Part shown: in pieces, positions 25,242-35,636 of the stretch
Position numbering within the stretch: position 1 is the stretch's first letter
Layout: each line of letters opens with the position of its first letter
Assembly (NCBI RefSeq): GCF_002954225.1
Contig: NZ_PPTH01000014.1
Span: forward strand, 248,001-312,000
Direction: 5' to 3'
Origin: Arthrobacter ruber
GTDB taxonomy: Bacteria > Actinomycetota > Actinomycetes > Actinomycetales > Micrococcaceae
Length of the DNA stretch: 64,000 nucleotides
Program-made: the position numbers and the translations under genes
Notes under the pieces: generated by a model
What the model saw: only the letters and a program-made list of their open reading frames with translations
Databases searched by the model: none
Told to the model about the DNA's origin: nothing

Positions 25242-25625
25242 CTACGCGTCGAGGTCGTCGGCAACCGCTCGGAGGACCGCTGCGACCTTCGAAGCGTGCG
25301 CCTTCTCCGGGTAGCGGCCCTTGCGGAGGCCGTTGGACACCGCATCGAGGAGCTTGATGAGGTCCTCGGTGATGACGGCCATGTCGTCCGCACTCTTGCG
25401 GGTGGCCTTGACCACGGAGGGCGCCTGTTCGAGGATGCGCGCCGACAGCGCCTGCGGCCCACGCCGACCATCAGCGACACCGAATTCCAGCTTCGTGCCG
25501 ACCTTCACCTCGCTGACGCCGGCGGGGAGCGCCGAGGCGTGCAGGAACACTTCCTTGCCATCGTCCGTGGACAGGAACCCGAAGCCCTTGTCCGCGTCGA
25601 ACCACTTCACTTTGCCGATGGGCAC
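25242..25625 (-). CDS. Cold-shock domain protein with C-terminal extension
   Basis: A 127-residue protein. Residues 1-65 are a cold-shock domain with GKVKWFDADKGFGFLS (RNP1) and VFLHASAL (RNP2), which binds single-stranded RNA or DNA. The remaining ~60 residues form a helical extension (KSADDMAVITEDLIKLLDAVSNGLR) found in the actinobacterial CspB-like proteins encoded next to DUF3027. The start is GTG 25625 (VPIGKVKWF), with AAGAGG about 9 bases upstream. It is the first gene of the csp-DUF3027-MFS operon. The likely role is RNA chaperoning or regulation; it need not be cold-induced. Confidence 0.93.
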   Translation of the reverse strand: MPIGKVKWFDADKGFGFLSTDDGKEVFLHASALPAGVSEVKVGTKLEFGVADGRRGPQALSARILEQAPSVVKATRKSADDMAVITEDLIKLLDAVSNGLRKGRYPEKAHASKVAAVLRAVADDLDA

Positions 25626-25803
25626 GTCGTCTACCTCTTCTTAGCTGTACCGGATGGCATGCGCCTGCGGTCCGGGCCCCGATCCCTGAGCGCCTGGCGC
25701 CCGGGCGCACTGCCGCATGGAACGGTCGGGGAAGTCTGTATCTCCTAGGATATAGATTCTCCCACGACCACCGGCGCGGGAGTTCTTGTAGTCTGGAACG
25801 GCT

Positions 25804-26091
25804 ATGATCCCCGATGAGCCGGCTCCGGCGCCCACGCCCCACAAGCCCCCGCAGCACCCCGACGACGGCGGCACGGAGCGCTCGTCCGGAGTCCGACGGG
25901 TCATTCTGGGCCTCGCTGTAGCCCTCGCAGCCATCGGCCTGCTCTCACTGGCTGCGATCCTGGCCACGGCCTTCCTCCAGGGCGCCGTATGGCCCGGCTT
26001 CGTCCTCGCCACCTACTTCTGCCTGCCGATCGCCTTCCTGCTCATGGTCTCCCTGGTCGTCTGGTCGGCCATCTCGCGTCGGGACTCCTGA
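25804..26091 (+). CDS. Small two-helix membrane protein
   Basis: A 95-residue protein with a Pro-rich cytoplasmic N-terminus (MIPDEPAPAPTPHKPPQHPDD) and two membrane helices, near residues 32-55 and 62-86. I do not recognise a family. It is divergent from the cold-shock gene, and TAGTCT stands 9 bases before its ATG. It ends about 80 bases before the Helicase_C_3 gene. The position fits a short membrane protein often found in this conserved actinobacterial neighbourhood. Confidence 0.75.
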   Translation: MIPDEPAPAPTPHKPPQHPDDGGTERSSGVRRVILGLAVALAAIGLLSLAAILATAFLQGAVWPGFVLATYFCLPIAFLLMVSLVVWSAISRRDS

Positions 26092-26161
26092 CCAGCCCCT
26101 CGGCCATCTGTCAGGCCGGACCCTGCACACGCACGACCCGCGCCGTGTCAGAGGCGGCAGG

Positions 26162-26167
26162 TAACCT
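26162..26167 (+). promoter_or_regulatory. Candidate -10 box for a leaderless transcript
   Basis: TAACCT lies 7 bases before ATG 26175. Confidence 0.5.
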
Positions 26168-26174
26168 TGAAGGA

Positions 26175-28754
26175 ATGTCTGCCATCCGAGCACTGGCCGA
26201 ACGCCTTGCACTCAGGAGCGACGACGACCTGCGCAGCCTCCTCGCCGTCCGGCCCGATCTCATCCTTCCCCCGGTGCCCGATTTCGCCGCGCTCGCAGCC
26301 CGCGCCTCCACGCGCGCGAGTCTGCAGCGCGCCCTCGACAACATCTCACGCCCCCACCAGCAGGTCCTCGAGGCGATCGTCGTCCTGAGCGACGATCACG
26401 GCGGCGGCCCCGTCACGTACGTGCAACTCACGGCAGCCTTCCTCGATGTCGACGGCGAGGCGCTCGAAGAGATCGTGGCTGAACTGCTGCAACGGGCACT
26501 GGTGGCCGGCTCCACCTCCGAGGGCCTGCTGCCCGTCGGAGCCCTGGCCGACGCACTGGGACCCTACCCGGCAGGTCTGGGCCGCCCCTTCCGCACGCTC
26601 GCCCGGTCCATCCCACGCTACGGGCCCGCCCTGATCCGGGCGGTCCCGCTGGTAGATCCCGAGGCCCGCGACGACGACGCCATGACCTCCGCGTCCGCCG
26701 CGCTGGCCCTCACCTCCCTCACCTCCGATCCGTCCGCATGGGATCGCGTCCTGGCTGATGCGCCGGCCGCCGCCGTGACACTGCTCTCCCGACTGCGTGA
26801 TGCCCCGGTCGGCTCGACAGCCGCGGGAGGCGAGGGTGCCACGCCTGCCGTCCGCTGGCTGCAGGACAGGTGCCTGCTCGCGCCCCTGGACGCCCTGCAC
26901 GTCGAACTGCCGCGCAGTGTCGGGGTGGCGCTTCGCGGTCATGCCGTCTTTCCGTCTCTCGAGGTGGCACCGCCCGCGACCACGGACCGGACCACCCGCG
27001 CCAGCCTGCGGGACAACGCGGCCTTCGGCGCCATCGCCGAGACCCTCCGGCTGATGACCGCCCTCCTCAATTCCGTCTCCTCCACGCCCGTAGCGACCCT
27101 GCGATCCGGCGGTGTCGGCGTGCGGGAGCTGCGGCGCGTTCGCGAGGCTTTGCGGAGCAACGACGGCGGGACGGCCTGGCTGCTGGAGCTCGCAGCCGCC
27201 GTGGGGCTCCTGACCCTCGATCCCGACGACTCGCGGTGGAAGACGTCACGACTGGACTCCTGGGAGGCCCTGGATCGTGATGAGCAGTGGCTCCTTCTCG
27301 TGGAGGGCTGGCTGGCCGTCGACCGGGCACCCGCACTCGTCGGCTCGCGGCTGCCGGACGGAACAGCGATCAATGCTCTCGCCGCGGAGGCCTCCCGTCC
27401 CGATGCTCCGATGGTGCGCCAGAGACTCCTCGCTGTCGCCGTGGAGCTCTCCAGCGGCACGGACCACGGTGCCGCGAACGCCGATCGAGCCGCCGGCAGC
27501 GTCACCGGCAGCGTCGAGGCGGTAAAGCTTCCCGGCAGCCCGGACCGCCCCGGAACGCACGGTGATCGAGTCGATGCCAAAGCGGCCGACAGCGCCGTCG
27601 TCGGCAACTCTTCCAGCGCCGCCGGAAGCGCCACCAGCCGCGCCGCCGGAAGCCCGACGGCGCTGCCCGTCCTCACCGAACAGTCCGTCGTCGACCTCGC
27701 CACCTGGCATCAGCCACGCCTGCACCGACGGTTCGCCCGCCTCCTTCCCGGCATGCTGACCGAAGCGGCCTCGCTCGGGCTGACCGGCGGCGGAGCTCTC
27801 ACCGACGCCGGGCGGCTGGTCGCCGAAGGTCGCTTCGAGGACGCCGCACTCGCCGTCCGCGAGGCCCTGCCGGAGGCGGTCTCGCACGTCGTGCTGCAGG
27901 CCGACCTCACCGCCGTCGCCCCCGGGTACCTCCAGCCGGAGGTGGCGCGCGGACTCCTGCGCCTGGCCACGCCGGAGGGGCAGGGCCCTGCTACCACCTA
28001 CCGCTTCTCGGCCGACTCCATCCGTTCGGCGCTCGACGCCGGCGAGGACGCGCCGTCGATCCTCTCCTTTCTGCGCACCCACTCGGCCACCGAGGTTCCC
28101 CAGGCCCTGGCCTACCTCGTCGAGGACACGGCCTCCCGGTACGGCAGCCTGCGCATCGGCCGGGCCGGGAGCTACCTGCGCACGGAGGACGACGCCGTGA
28201 CCGCTGCGGTGATGGCCGATCCGCGGGCAGCCGTGCTCGGCGTCGTACAGATCGCACCGACCGTCCTCGTCTCGCCGGCATCGGCACCGGAGCTGACCGC
28301 ACTGCTGCGGGACCTCGGGTTCTCGCCGGCCTCGGACGCCGTCGCCACCGTCGGCTTCTCCCCTCTGCAGGTCGAGCCTTCAGTGCCGGCCCGTGTGCCG
28401 CCGGACCAGCTGAGGTCACGCCTCAACCCCTGGTCGGTGGCCGAGGAGGAGATCTCCGCACAGCTCGCCGCCCTCCGCTCGGCGACGCCGCGGCCGGCGG
28501 ATACCGCAGTCGGATCGGACAGTGAGACACTCCTCGGCCTCGAGACGCTGCGGGCCGCGATCCGGTCACGCAGCCGTATCCGCCTCGGCACCGCCGACAG
28601 CGAGGGGAATCACGTGCGCCAGGTCCTTGTTCCACTCTCGGTGTCGGGAGGTCGGCTGCGCGTGGTCGATCCCGAGACGCAGGTGGAGAAAGTCGTGTCC
28701 GTGCACCGCGTCATGGACGTGGAGATCCTCGAAGGGAGCCCAGCAGATGGCTGA
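26175..28754 (+). CDS. Helicase_C_3 (XPB/Ssl2 N-terminal-like) protein with WYL-like end
   Basis: An 859-residue protein beginning MSAIRALAERLALRSDDDLRSLL, the family's N-terminus. The middle (about 530-730) matches the XPB/Ssl2-like Helicase_C_3 domain (FARLLPGMLTEAASLGLTGG, then TYRFSADSIRSALDAG and SATEVPQALAYLVEDTASRYGSLRIG). It has no Walker motifs, so it is not itself a helicase. The last 70 residues (ETLRAAIRSRSRIRLGTADSEG through VHRVMDVEIL) resemble a WYL ligand/nucleic-acid-binding domain. Residues about 440-500 are a low-complexity Ser/Ala/Gly insert. It overlaps the XPB helicase gene by 8 bases and likely works with that enzyme. Mycobacterium Rv0862c is, from memory, the counterpart. 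Confidence 0.9.
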   Translation: MSAIRALAERLALRSDDDLRSLLAVRPDLILPPVPDFAALAARASTRASLQRALDNISRPHQQVLEAIVVLSDDHGGGPVTYVQLTAAFLDVDGEALEEIVAELLQRALVAGSTSEGLLPVGALADALGPYPAGLGRPFRTLARSIPRYGPALIRAVPLVDPEARDDDAMTSASAALALTSLTSDPSAWDRVLADAPAAAVTLLSRLRDAPVGSTAAGGEGATPAVRWLQDRCLLAPLDALHVELPRSVGVALRGHAVFPSLEVAPPATTDRTTRASLRDNAAFGAIAETLRLMTALLNSVSSTPVATLRSGGVGVRELRRVREALRSNDGGTAWLLELAAAVGLLTLDPDDSRWKTSRLDSWEALDRDEQWLLLVEGWLAVDRAPALVGSRLPDGTAINALAAEASRPDAPMVRQRLLAVAVELSSGTDHGAANADRAAGSVTGSVEAVKLPGSPDRPGTHGDRVDAKAADSAVVGNSSSAAGSATSRAAGSPTALPVLTEQSVVDLATWHQPRLHRRFARLLPGMLTEAASLGLTGGGALTDAGRLVAEGRFEDAALAVREALPEAVSHVVLQADLTAVAPGYLQPEVARGLLRLATPEGQGPATTYRFSADSIRSALDAGEDAPSILSFLRTHSATEVPQALAYLVEDTASRYGSLRIGRAGSYLRTEDDAVTAAVMADPRAAVLGVVQIAPTVLVSPASAPELTALLRDLGFSPASDAVATVGFSPLQVEPSVPARVPPDQLRSRLNPWSVAEEEISAQLAALRSATPRPADTAVGSDSETLLGLETLRAAIRSRSRIRLGTADSEGNHVRQVLVPLSVSGGRLRVVDPETQVEKVVSVHRVMDVEILEGSPADG

Positions 28755-30402
28755 CGGGCCGCTGATCGTCCAGAGTGACAAGACCATCCTGCTCGAGGTG
28801 GACCACGAGCAGGCCACCGAGGCGCGCCACGCGATCGCAGCCTTCGCCGAGCTCGAACGCGCACCGGAGCACGTGCACAGCTACCGCCTCACCCCGCTGG
28901 GCCTGTGGAACGCACGTGCGGCCGGGCTCGACGCCGAGCGCGTCCTCGACACCCTCCTGAAGTACTCACGCTTCCCGGTGCCGCACGCCCTGCTGATCGA
29001 CATCGAGGACACCATGTCGCGGTACGGCCGCCTCCGTCTCGAGAAGGACCCGCAGCACGGTCTCGTGCTGCGGACCAGCGACTACCCCGTCCTCGAGGAG
29101 GTCCTGCACGCCAAGAAGATCCAGCCGCTGCTGGGGCCCAGGATCGACGGCGAGACCGTCGTCGTGCACTCCTCCCAGCGCGGCCAGCTCAAGCAGCTGC
29201 TGCTCAAGCTCGGCTGGCCGGCCGAGGACTTCGCGGGCTATGTGGACGGGACACCACACCCCATCCTGCTCGACGAGGACGGCTGGGAGCTCCGGCGCTA
29301 CCAGCAGCTCGCCGTGGAGAACTTCTGGGCAGGCGGCTCGGGCGTCGTCGTCCTGCCCTGTGGGGCGGGGAAGACGCTCGTTGGGGCCGCGGCGATGGCC
29401 ACGAGCCAGACCACCACGCTGATCCTCGTCACCAACACGGTGTCGGCCCGCCAGTGGAAGGACGAGCTGCTGAAGCGCACCTCGCTCACGGAGGACGAGA
29501 TCGGTGAGTACTCCGGCGCGGTGAAGCAGGTACGCCCCGTGACGATCGCGACGTACCAGGTGCTCACGACCAAGCGCGGTGGCCTGTACCCGCACCTGGA
29601 ACTGCTCGACGCCAACGACTGGGGCCTGATCGTGTACGACGAGGTCCACCTGCTGCCGGCTCCCATCTTCAAGATGACCGCCGACCTCCAGGCACGGCGC
29701 AGGCTCGGCCTCACGGCGACCCTCGTGCGCGAGGACGGCCGCGAGGGCGAGGTGTTCTCGCTGATCGGCCCCAAGCGGTACGACGCCCCGTGGAAGGACA
29801 TCGAGGCGCAGGGGTACATCGCACCCGCCGACTGCGTCGAGGTCCGGGTGGACCTGCCACGGGACGAGCGCGTCGCCTACGCCATGGCCGAGGATGCCGA
29901 CAAGTACCGCCTGTGCTCGACGTCGGACACGAAGTCGGACGTGGTGGAGAAGCTCGTCGAGGCCCACCGGGGCGAGCAGCTGCTCGTCATCGGCCAGTAC
30001 ATCGACCAGCTCGACGACCTCGCGGCGCGGCTCGACGCACCGGTGATCAAGGGCGAGACGACGGTGAAGGAGCGGCAGCGGCTCTTCGACGCCTTCCGTG
30101 CGGGTGAGGTCGATGTGCTCGTGGTGTCGAAGGTCGCGAACTTCTCCATCGACCTGCCCGAGGCGTCGGTGGCGATCCAGGTGTCCGGCTCCTTCGGGTC
30201 CCGGCAGGAGGAGGCCCAGCGCCTGGGCCGCCTGCTCCGCCCGAAGGCCGACGGCCGTGCCGCCCGGTTCTACACCGTCGTCGCGCGGGACACGCTGGAC
30301 CAGGACTTCGCGGCGAAACGCCAGCGCTTCCTGGCCGAGCAGGGTTACGCCTACCGGATCCTCGACGCCTCGTCGATCGGCGACAAGGAACCCAGAGACT
30401 GA
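28747..30402 (+). CDS. XPB/ERCC3-type DNA repair helicase
   Basis: A 551-residue superfamily 2 helicase of the XPB family. An N-terminal damage-recognition-like domain (SDKTILLEVDHEQATEARHAI; SRYGRLRLEKDP) is followed by RecA-like domain 1 with Walker A PCGAGKT near residue 220, TIATYQVLT, and the DEVH box VYDEVHLLPAPIF. Next come LTATLVREDGRE (motif III plus the RED motif typical of XPB). RecA-like domain 2 ends with QEEAQRLGRLLRPK (motif VI). It translocates 3'-5' on DNA and is thought to act in nucleotide-excision repair. ATG 28747 lies inside the end of the Helicase_C_3 gene, so the two are coupled. Confidence 0.95.
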   Translation: MADGPLIVQSDKTILLEVDHEQATEARHAIAAFAELERAPEHVHSYRLTPLGLWNARAAGLDAERVLDTLLKYSRFPVPHALLIDIEDTMSRYGRLRLEKDPQHGLVLRTSDYPVLEEVLHAKKIQPLLGPRIDGETVVVHSSQRGQLKQLLLKLGWPAEDFAGYVDGTPHPILLDEDGWELRRYQQLAVENFWAGGSGVVVLPCGAGKTLVGAAAMATSQTTTLILVTNTVSARQWKDELLKRTSLTEDEIGEYSGAVKQVRPVTIATYQVLTTKRGGLYPHLELLDANDWGLIVYDEVHLLPAPIFKMTADLQARRRLGLTATLVREDGREGEVFSLIGPKRYDAPWKDIEAQGYIAPADCVEVRVDLPRDERVAYAMAEDADKYRLCSTSDTKSDVVEKLVEAHRGEQLLVIGQYIDQLDDLAARLDAPVIKGETTVKERQRLFDAFRAGEVDVLVVSKVANFSIDLPEASVAIQVSGSFGSRQEEAQRLGRLLRPKADGRAARFYTVVARDTLDQDFAAKRQRFLAEQGYAYRILDASSIGDKEPRD

Positions 30403-30449
30403 CAAGGAAGCGCACAGCAACGCTCCAGCCAGTTCACAGGCAAAACGCG

Positions 30450-30455
30450 GATACT
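30450..30455 (+). promoter_or_regulatory. Candidate -10 box for a leaderless transcript
   Basis: GATACT ends 6 bases before GTG 30462 of the response regulator. No good -35 is seen at 17 bases. Confidence 0.5.
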
Positions 30456-30461
30456 GATGGA

Positions 30462-31172
30462 GTGAAGAAAACAGCCCCCGAAGCGAAACTGCTGGTCGTC
30501 GATGACGAACCGAACATCCGCGAACTCCTCTCGACCTCCCTGAGGTTCGCCGGCTTCGATGTGGTCGCTGCTGCCAACGGGCGCGACGCCCTCGCTGCGG
30601 CCGAGACCCACAATCCGGACCTCGCGGTGCTCGACGTCATGCTGCCGGACATGGACGGCTTCACCGTCACGCGTCGGCTACGGGCGGCCGGCCGCCACTT
30701 CCCGGTCGTGTTCCTCACCGCCCGGGACGACACCGACGACAAGGTCACCGGACTGACGGTCGGCGGCGACGACTACGTCACCAAGCCGTTCAGCCTCGAC
30801 GAGGTGGTGGCCCGCATCCGGGCCGTGCTGCGACGCACTCATCCCCTCGAGGACGACGACGCCGTGATCCGCGTCGACGATCTCGAGCTCGACGACGACG
30901 CCCACGAGGTGCGGCGCGGTGGCGAGACGATCGATCTTTCTCCCACCGAGTTCAAGCTCCTGCGATACCTCATGATGAACCCGAACCGGGTGCTGTCGAA
31001 GGCCCAGATCCTGGACCACGTCTGGGAGTACGACTTCAACGGCGATGCCTCGATCGTGGAGTCCTACATCTCCTACCTGCGCCGGAAGATCGACAGGAAT
31101 CCCGACGCCGTCGCCCTCATCCAGACCAAGCGCGGCGTGGGATACCTGCTCCGCACCGCCGACAAGCGGTAG
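30462..31172 (+). CDS. OmpR/PhoP-family response regulator
   Basis: A 236-residue two-domain regulator. The receiver domain has acidic residues in VVDDEPN, the phospho-acceptor Asp58 in AVLDVMLPD, Thr in FLTARD and Lys108 in YVTKPF. The winged-helix domain is complete (SPTEFKLLRYLMMNPNRVLSKAQILDHVW, then VVESYISYLRRKID with one change, and RGVGYLLR). Overall it resembles Mycobacterium PhoP and TcrX in both domains. It is transcribed with the histidine kinase 9 bases downstream. Targets are unknown. The GTG start at 30462 is preceded by a leaderless-type -10. Confidence 0.95.
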   Translation: MKKTAPEAKLLVVDDEPNIRELLSTSLRFAGFDVVAAANGRDALAAAETHNPDLAVLDVMLPDMDGFTVTRRLRAAGRHFPVVFLTARDDTDDKVTGLTVGGDDYVTKPFSLDEVVARIRAVLRRTHPLEDDDAVIRVDDLELDDDAHEVRRGGETIDLSPTEFKLLRYLMMNPNRVLSKAQILDHVWEYDFNGDASIVESYISYLRRKIDRNPDAVALIQTKRGVGYLLRTADKR

Positions 31173-31181
31173 CGCGACCCC

Positions 31182-32792
31182 TTGATCAAGCGCTGGAACG
31201 CGGCGTCGCTCCGCTCGCAGCTCGTCGCGATCATCATGCTCCTCATGATCGTCACGGTGGGCATCACGGGGCTCGCCACCGTCTCGCTCCTGCGTGACGG
31301 GCTGATCGACCGGGTGGACGCCGATCTCCAGAGCAACGCACGGGCCGTGGCGGCCGAGATCTACTCGGCCGAGCCGCAGGCCGACGGCGCCGTCCTGCGG
31401 TACTACGCAGCCGTGCTGGACCGGAACGGCACCAAGCTCGTGGCCAACCAGTCCGACGACGCCGAGGACATCCCCGACCTCGCGGGCATCACCGCGGAAC
31501 GAATCATCGAGCTGAACAGCGACGGCTTCGACGTGGCCAGCACGGACGCCGGCAGCGAGGGCTGGCGCGTGCGGATCTTCCGGTTCGCCAACACCGAGGG
31601 CTACCTCGCGATCGCCTCCCGGCTGAACACGGTCAACGAGTCGCTGCAGGAGGCCGGTGAGATCATCTTCACGTCGGGTCTTGTCACCACGGCGCTGGCC
31701 TCGCTCATCGCGTTCGTGACCGTGACGCGGCAATTCGCCCCCCTCGCCCGCGTGGAGCGTACGGCCGCCGCCATCGCCGCCGGTGACCTGTCACGCCGCG
31801 TCGCCGTCGAACGTCCCTCCACCGAGATCGGGCGGCTGTCGAGGTCCCTCAACGCGATGCTCGCGCACATCGAACGTGCATTCGCCGCCCGGACCACATC
31901 GGAGACGAAGATGCGGCGTTTCGTCGCGGACGCCTCGCACGAGCTGAGGACGCCTCTCGTGACCATCCGCGGCTACTCCGAGCTCTACCGGCACGGCGCC
32001 CTGCAGAAGGAGGAGGACGTCGCCGCCGCCATGGGCAGGATCGAGAGCGAGGCCATCCGGATGGGGCAGCTGGTCGAGGACCTCCTGACGCTCGCGAGGA
32101 TCGACGAACAGCGCCCCCTCGAAGTGAGACCCGTGGATCTCATGGTGCTCGGTCACGATGCGGCCTTCGACGCCCGGGCCACCGCACCCGGCCGGCAGAT
32201 CACCGTCATCGGGCTCGACGGCGGCAACCCGCGCTCCGCGCCCACACGGGGTGATGAGGCCCGCCTGCGCCAGGTGGTGGCCAACCTGCTGACCAATGCC
32301 CTGCGCTACACGCCCGAGGGCTCACCCATCGAGATCGCCGTCGGCACCGCGCCCGTCCTGCACGGTCACAGTGACGCCGTCCTGGAGGTTCGGGACCACG
32401 GCCCCGGCATCTCCGAGGACGACGCCGCCAAGGTCTTCGAGCGCTTCTACCGCGCCGACAGTTCCCGGCACCGGGAGACGGGCGGCACCGGGCTCGGCCT
32501 GGCGATCGTGGCCGCGCTCGTGGCCCAACACGACGGCTCGGTCCGGCTGGAGGAGACACCGGGCGGGGGCGCCACGCTGTCGATCCGGTTGCCGCACATG
32601 CCCACCGAGGATCAGGCCGACGACGCCGACCATCAGGACCATGATCAGTCCGACGGCGGCGATCAGGCACACGACGACGGCGGCGCTGAGCCGGCCAGCG
32701 GCGCTCGGACGCATGCCTACTCGGATGGCATCACTCCCCCGCGCGCCCCCACGACGTCGCCGGTTGTCCACAAACAGCACGACGAGCGCTGA
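31182..32792 (+). CDS. Sensor histidine kinase
   Basis: A 536-residue membrane kinase. Helix 1 is at 14-36, an extracytoplasmic sensor domain follows at 40-160, and helix 2 is at 162-182. The HAMP domain is about 183-235, the dimerisation domain has His253 in DASHELRTPLVTIRGYSELY, and the ATPase domain shows N (RQVVANLLTNALRYTP), G1 (VRDHGPGI, with one change), F and G2 (GGTGLGLAIVAALV) boxes. The start is TTG 31182, 9 bases after the regulator stop, in the same frame; no better start is near. The last 70 residues form an acidic, His-rich tail (DQADDADHQDHDQSD), unusual for the family and possibly metal-binding. Confidence 0.94.
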   Translation: MIKRWNAASLRSQLVAIIMLLMIVTVGITGLATVSLLRDGLIDRVDADLQSNARAVAAEIYSAEPQADGAVLRYYAAVLDRNGTKLVANQSDDAEDIPDLAGITAERIIELNSDGFDVASTDAGSEGWRVRIFRFANTEGYLAIASRLNTVNESLQEAGEIIFTSGLVTTALASLIAFVTVTRQFAPLARVERTAAAIAAGDLSRRVAVERPSTEIGRLSRSLNAMLAHIERAFAARTTSETKMRRFVADASHELRTPLVTIRGYSELYRHGALQKEEDVAAAMGRIESEAIRMGQLVEDLLTLARIDEQRPLEVRPVDLMVLGHDAAFDARATAPGRQITVIGLDGGNPRSAPTRGDEARLRQVVANLLTNALRYTPEGSPIEIAVGTAPVLHGHSDAVLEVRDHGPGISEDDAAKVFERFYRADSSRHRETGGTGLGLAIVAALVAQHDGSVRLEETPGGGATLSIRLPHMPTEDQADDADHQDHDQSDGGDQAHDDGGAEPASGARTHAYSDGITPPRAPTTSPVVHKQHDER

Positions 32793-32857
32793 CCGGCCTC
32801 CGCTCTGCCCTAGCGTCGCTCTCGTCAGAGGAAGCGCGAGGACACGGGAGCAACGCA

Positions 32858-33148
32858 ATGGCATTCTTCAACGTAGACACCGACAGCCTGGCCGCCAGGA
32901 GCAGCCAGGTGCAGGGGACCATCGTGAGGCTGCAGGCGGAGGTCGACTCCATGCAGGCCGGGCTCCGTGAACTCGAGGGCCTCTGGACCGGCCAGGCCGC
33001 CACCAACTTCCAGAACCTGATCCTGCAGTGGCGGGCCACCCAGCAGCAGGTCGAGGAGTCCCTCGTCGGCATCAACGAGGCGCTCACAATCGCCACGCAG
33101 CAGTACGCCGACGCTGAGCAGAGCAATGCCCGCATGTTCATGGGCTGA
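32858..33148 (+). CDS. WXG100 (ESAT-6-like) protein
   Basis: A 96-residue, all-helical protein of typical WXG100 size with the WTG turn in LEGLWTGQAATNFQNLI flanked by two amphipathic helices. Such proteins form helical-hairpin dimers and are exported by ESX/type VII systems. A GGGAG site lies 7 bases before ATG 32858. No EccC-type ATPase, membrane component or second WXG100 gene is nearby. It therefore either uses a secretion system encoded elsewhere or forms homodimers. It is transcribed after the two-component system but with its own leader. Confidence 0.92.
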   Translation: MAFFNVDTDSLAARSSQVQGTIVRLQAEVDSMQAGLRELEGLWTGQAATNFQNLILQWRATQQQVEESLVGINEALTIATQQYADAEQSNARMFMG

Positions 33149-33540
33149 CCCGGCTGGTGCGAGGACGGAGGACAGCAGCCGGACCAACGTCGGCCGCCGT
33201 CCTCCTCGGACCGCGGCGCCGAGGGCGCAGGGACTCCCGCACACCTGCGGGTCGTCTCCGCCACGCCGGGCACGACCCGGACGGGACGTCGGGGGCTCGG
33301 CCCCACGCGGTCGCTCTCGCGGTCACGAACGCTTGCACGGTCTCGGGCGCGATCCTCGGAGGCGTTGCGGTCGCGGTCGCTGTTACGGCCGCGGAAGCGG
33401 TCCCGGTCCCGGTCCCGGGAGCCGTCCGGCCGCGGGAGCCGTCGCGGTCGTTGTCACCGTCGCGGTCGTTGTCACCGTCGCCCTCGCGGTTACGGACGTG
33501 CCTGACGGGACACTGACCGCTCCCGTCCGTGCCGTAGATG
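33149..33540. repeat. Low-complexity GC-rich intergenic region
   Basis: These 392 bases between the WXG100 gene and the groEL terminator show no convincing gene. They contain GGTCCC repeats (33395-33420) and two perfect copies of an 18-bp unit, GTCGCGGTCGTTGTCACC (33441-33476). Open frames across it encode low-complexity Val/Ala or Arg/Ser strings, as expected from repeats and not from selection. Confidence 0.6.
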
Positions 33541-33543
33541 CCG

Positions 33544-33577
33544 AAAGGGCGGCACCCCCGTGGGAGTGCCGCCCTTC
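33544..33577 (-). terminator. groEL terminator
   Basis: An 11-bp perfect stem (AAGGGCGGCAC / GTGCCGCCCTT) lies 35 bases after the groEL stop and continues into T-residues on the minus strand. Confidence 0.8.
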
Positions 33578-33610
33578 TCGAGCTGCGTCGGCGGGTAGCG
33601 CCGTAGGGGG

Positions 33611-35404
<1,794 letters not shown>

Positions 35405-35434
35405 GATTTAGCAGTCTGTGCGCGCGAGTGCCAA
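35405..35434 (-). promoter_or_regulatory. groEL promoter overlapping CIRCE element 2
   Basis: On the minus strand, -35 TTGGCA (35434-35429) and -10 TAAATC (35410-35405) are 18 bases apart. The CIRCE copy TTAGCAGTC-N9-GAGTGCCAA at 35408-35434 covers this promoter almost exactly, so bound HrcA would block RNA polymerase. Confidence 0.85.
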
Positions 35435-35442
35435 CTCAATAA

Positions 35443-35469
35443 TTAGCACTCCCACCCCGCGAGTGCAAC
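35443..35469. promoter_or_regulatory. CIRCE element 1 (HrcA operator)
   Basis: TTAGCACTC-N9-GAGTGCAAC. The left arm matches the CIRCE consensus perfectly and the right arm at most positions. It lies just upstream of the groEL -35 box and 8 bases from the second CIRCE copy. Confidence 0.9.
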
Positions 35470-35636
35470 CTGCACGGGACCCTCAGACGCCATTGTCGGG
35501 GTGGACAGCGAGGGGCGCACGGTGTTGGGATCTCGCCGGTCCAGGTTGCGGCCACGGCCGGTCACGATGGACAGGTAGGCCCTCCAGCACCGGTTCCTCG
35601 GGTCGAGGAGCCATCCCTCGGACGGCGTCGTGACGG

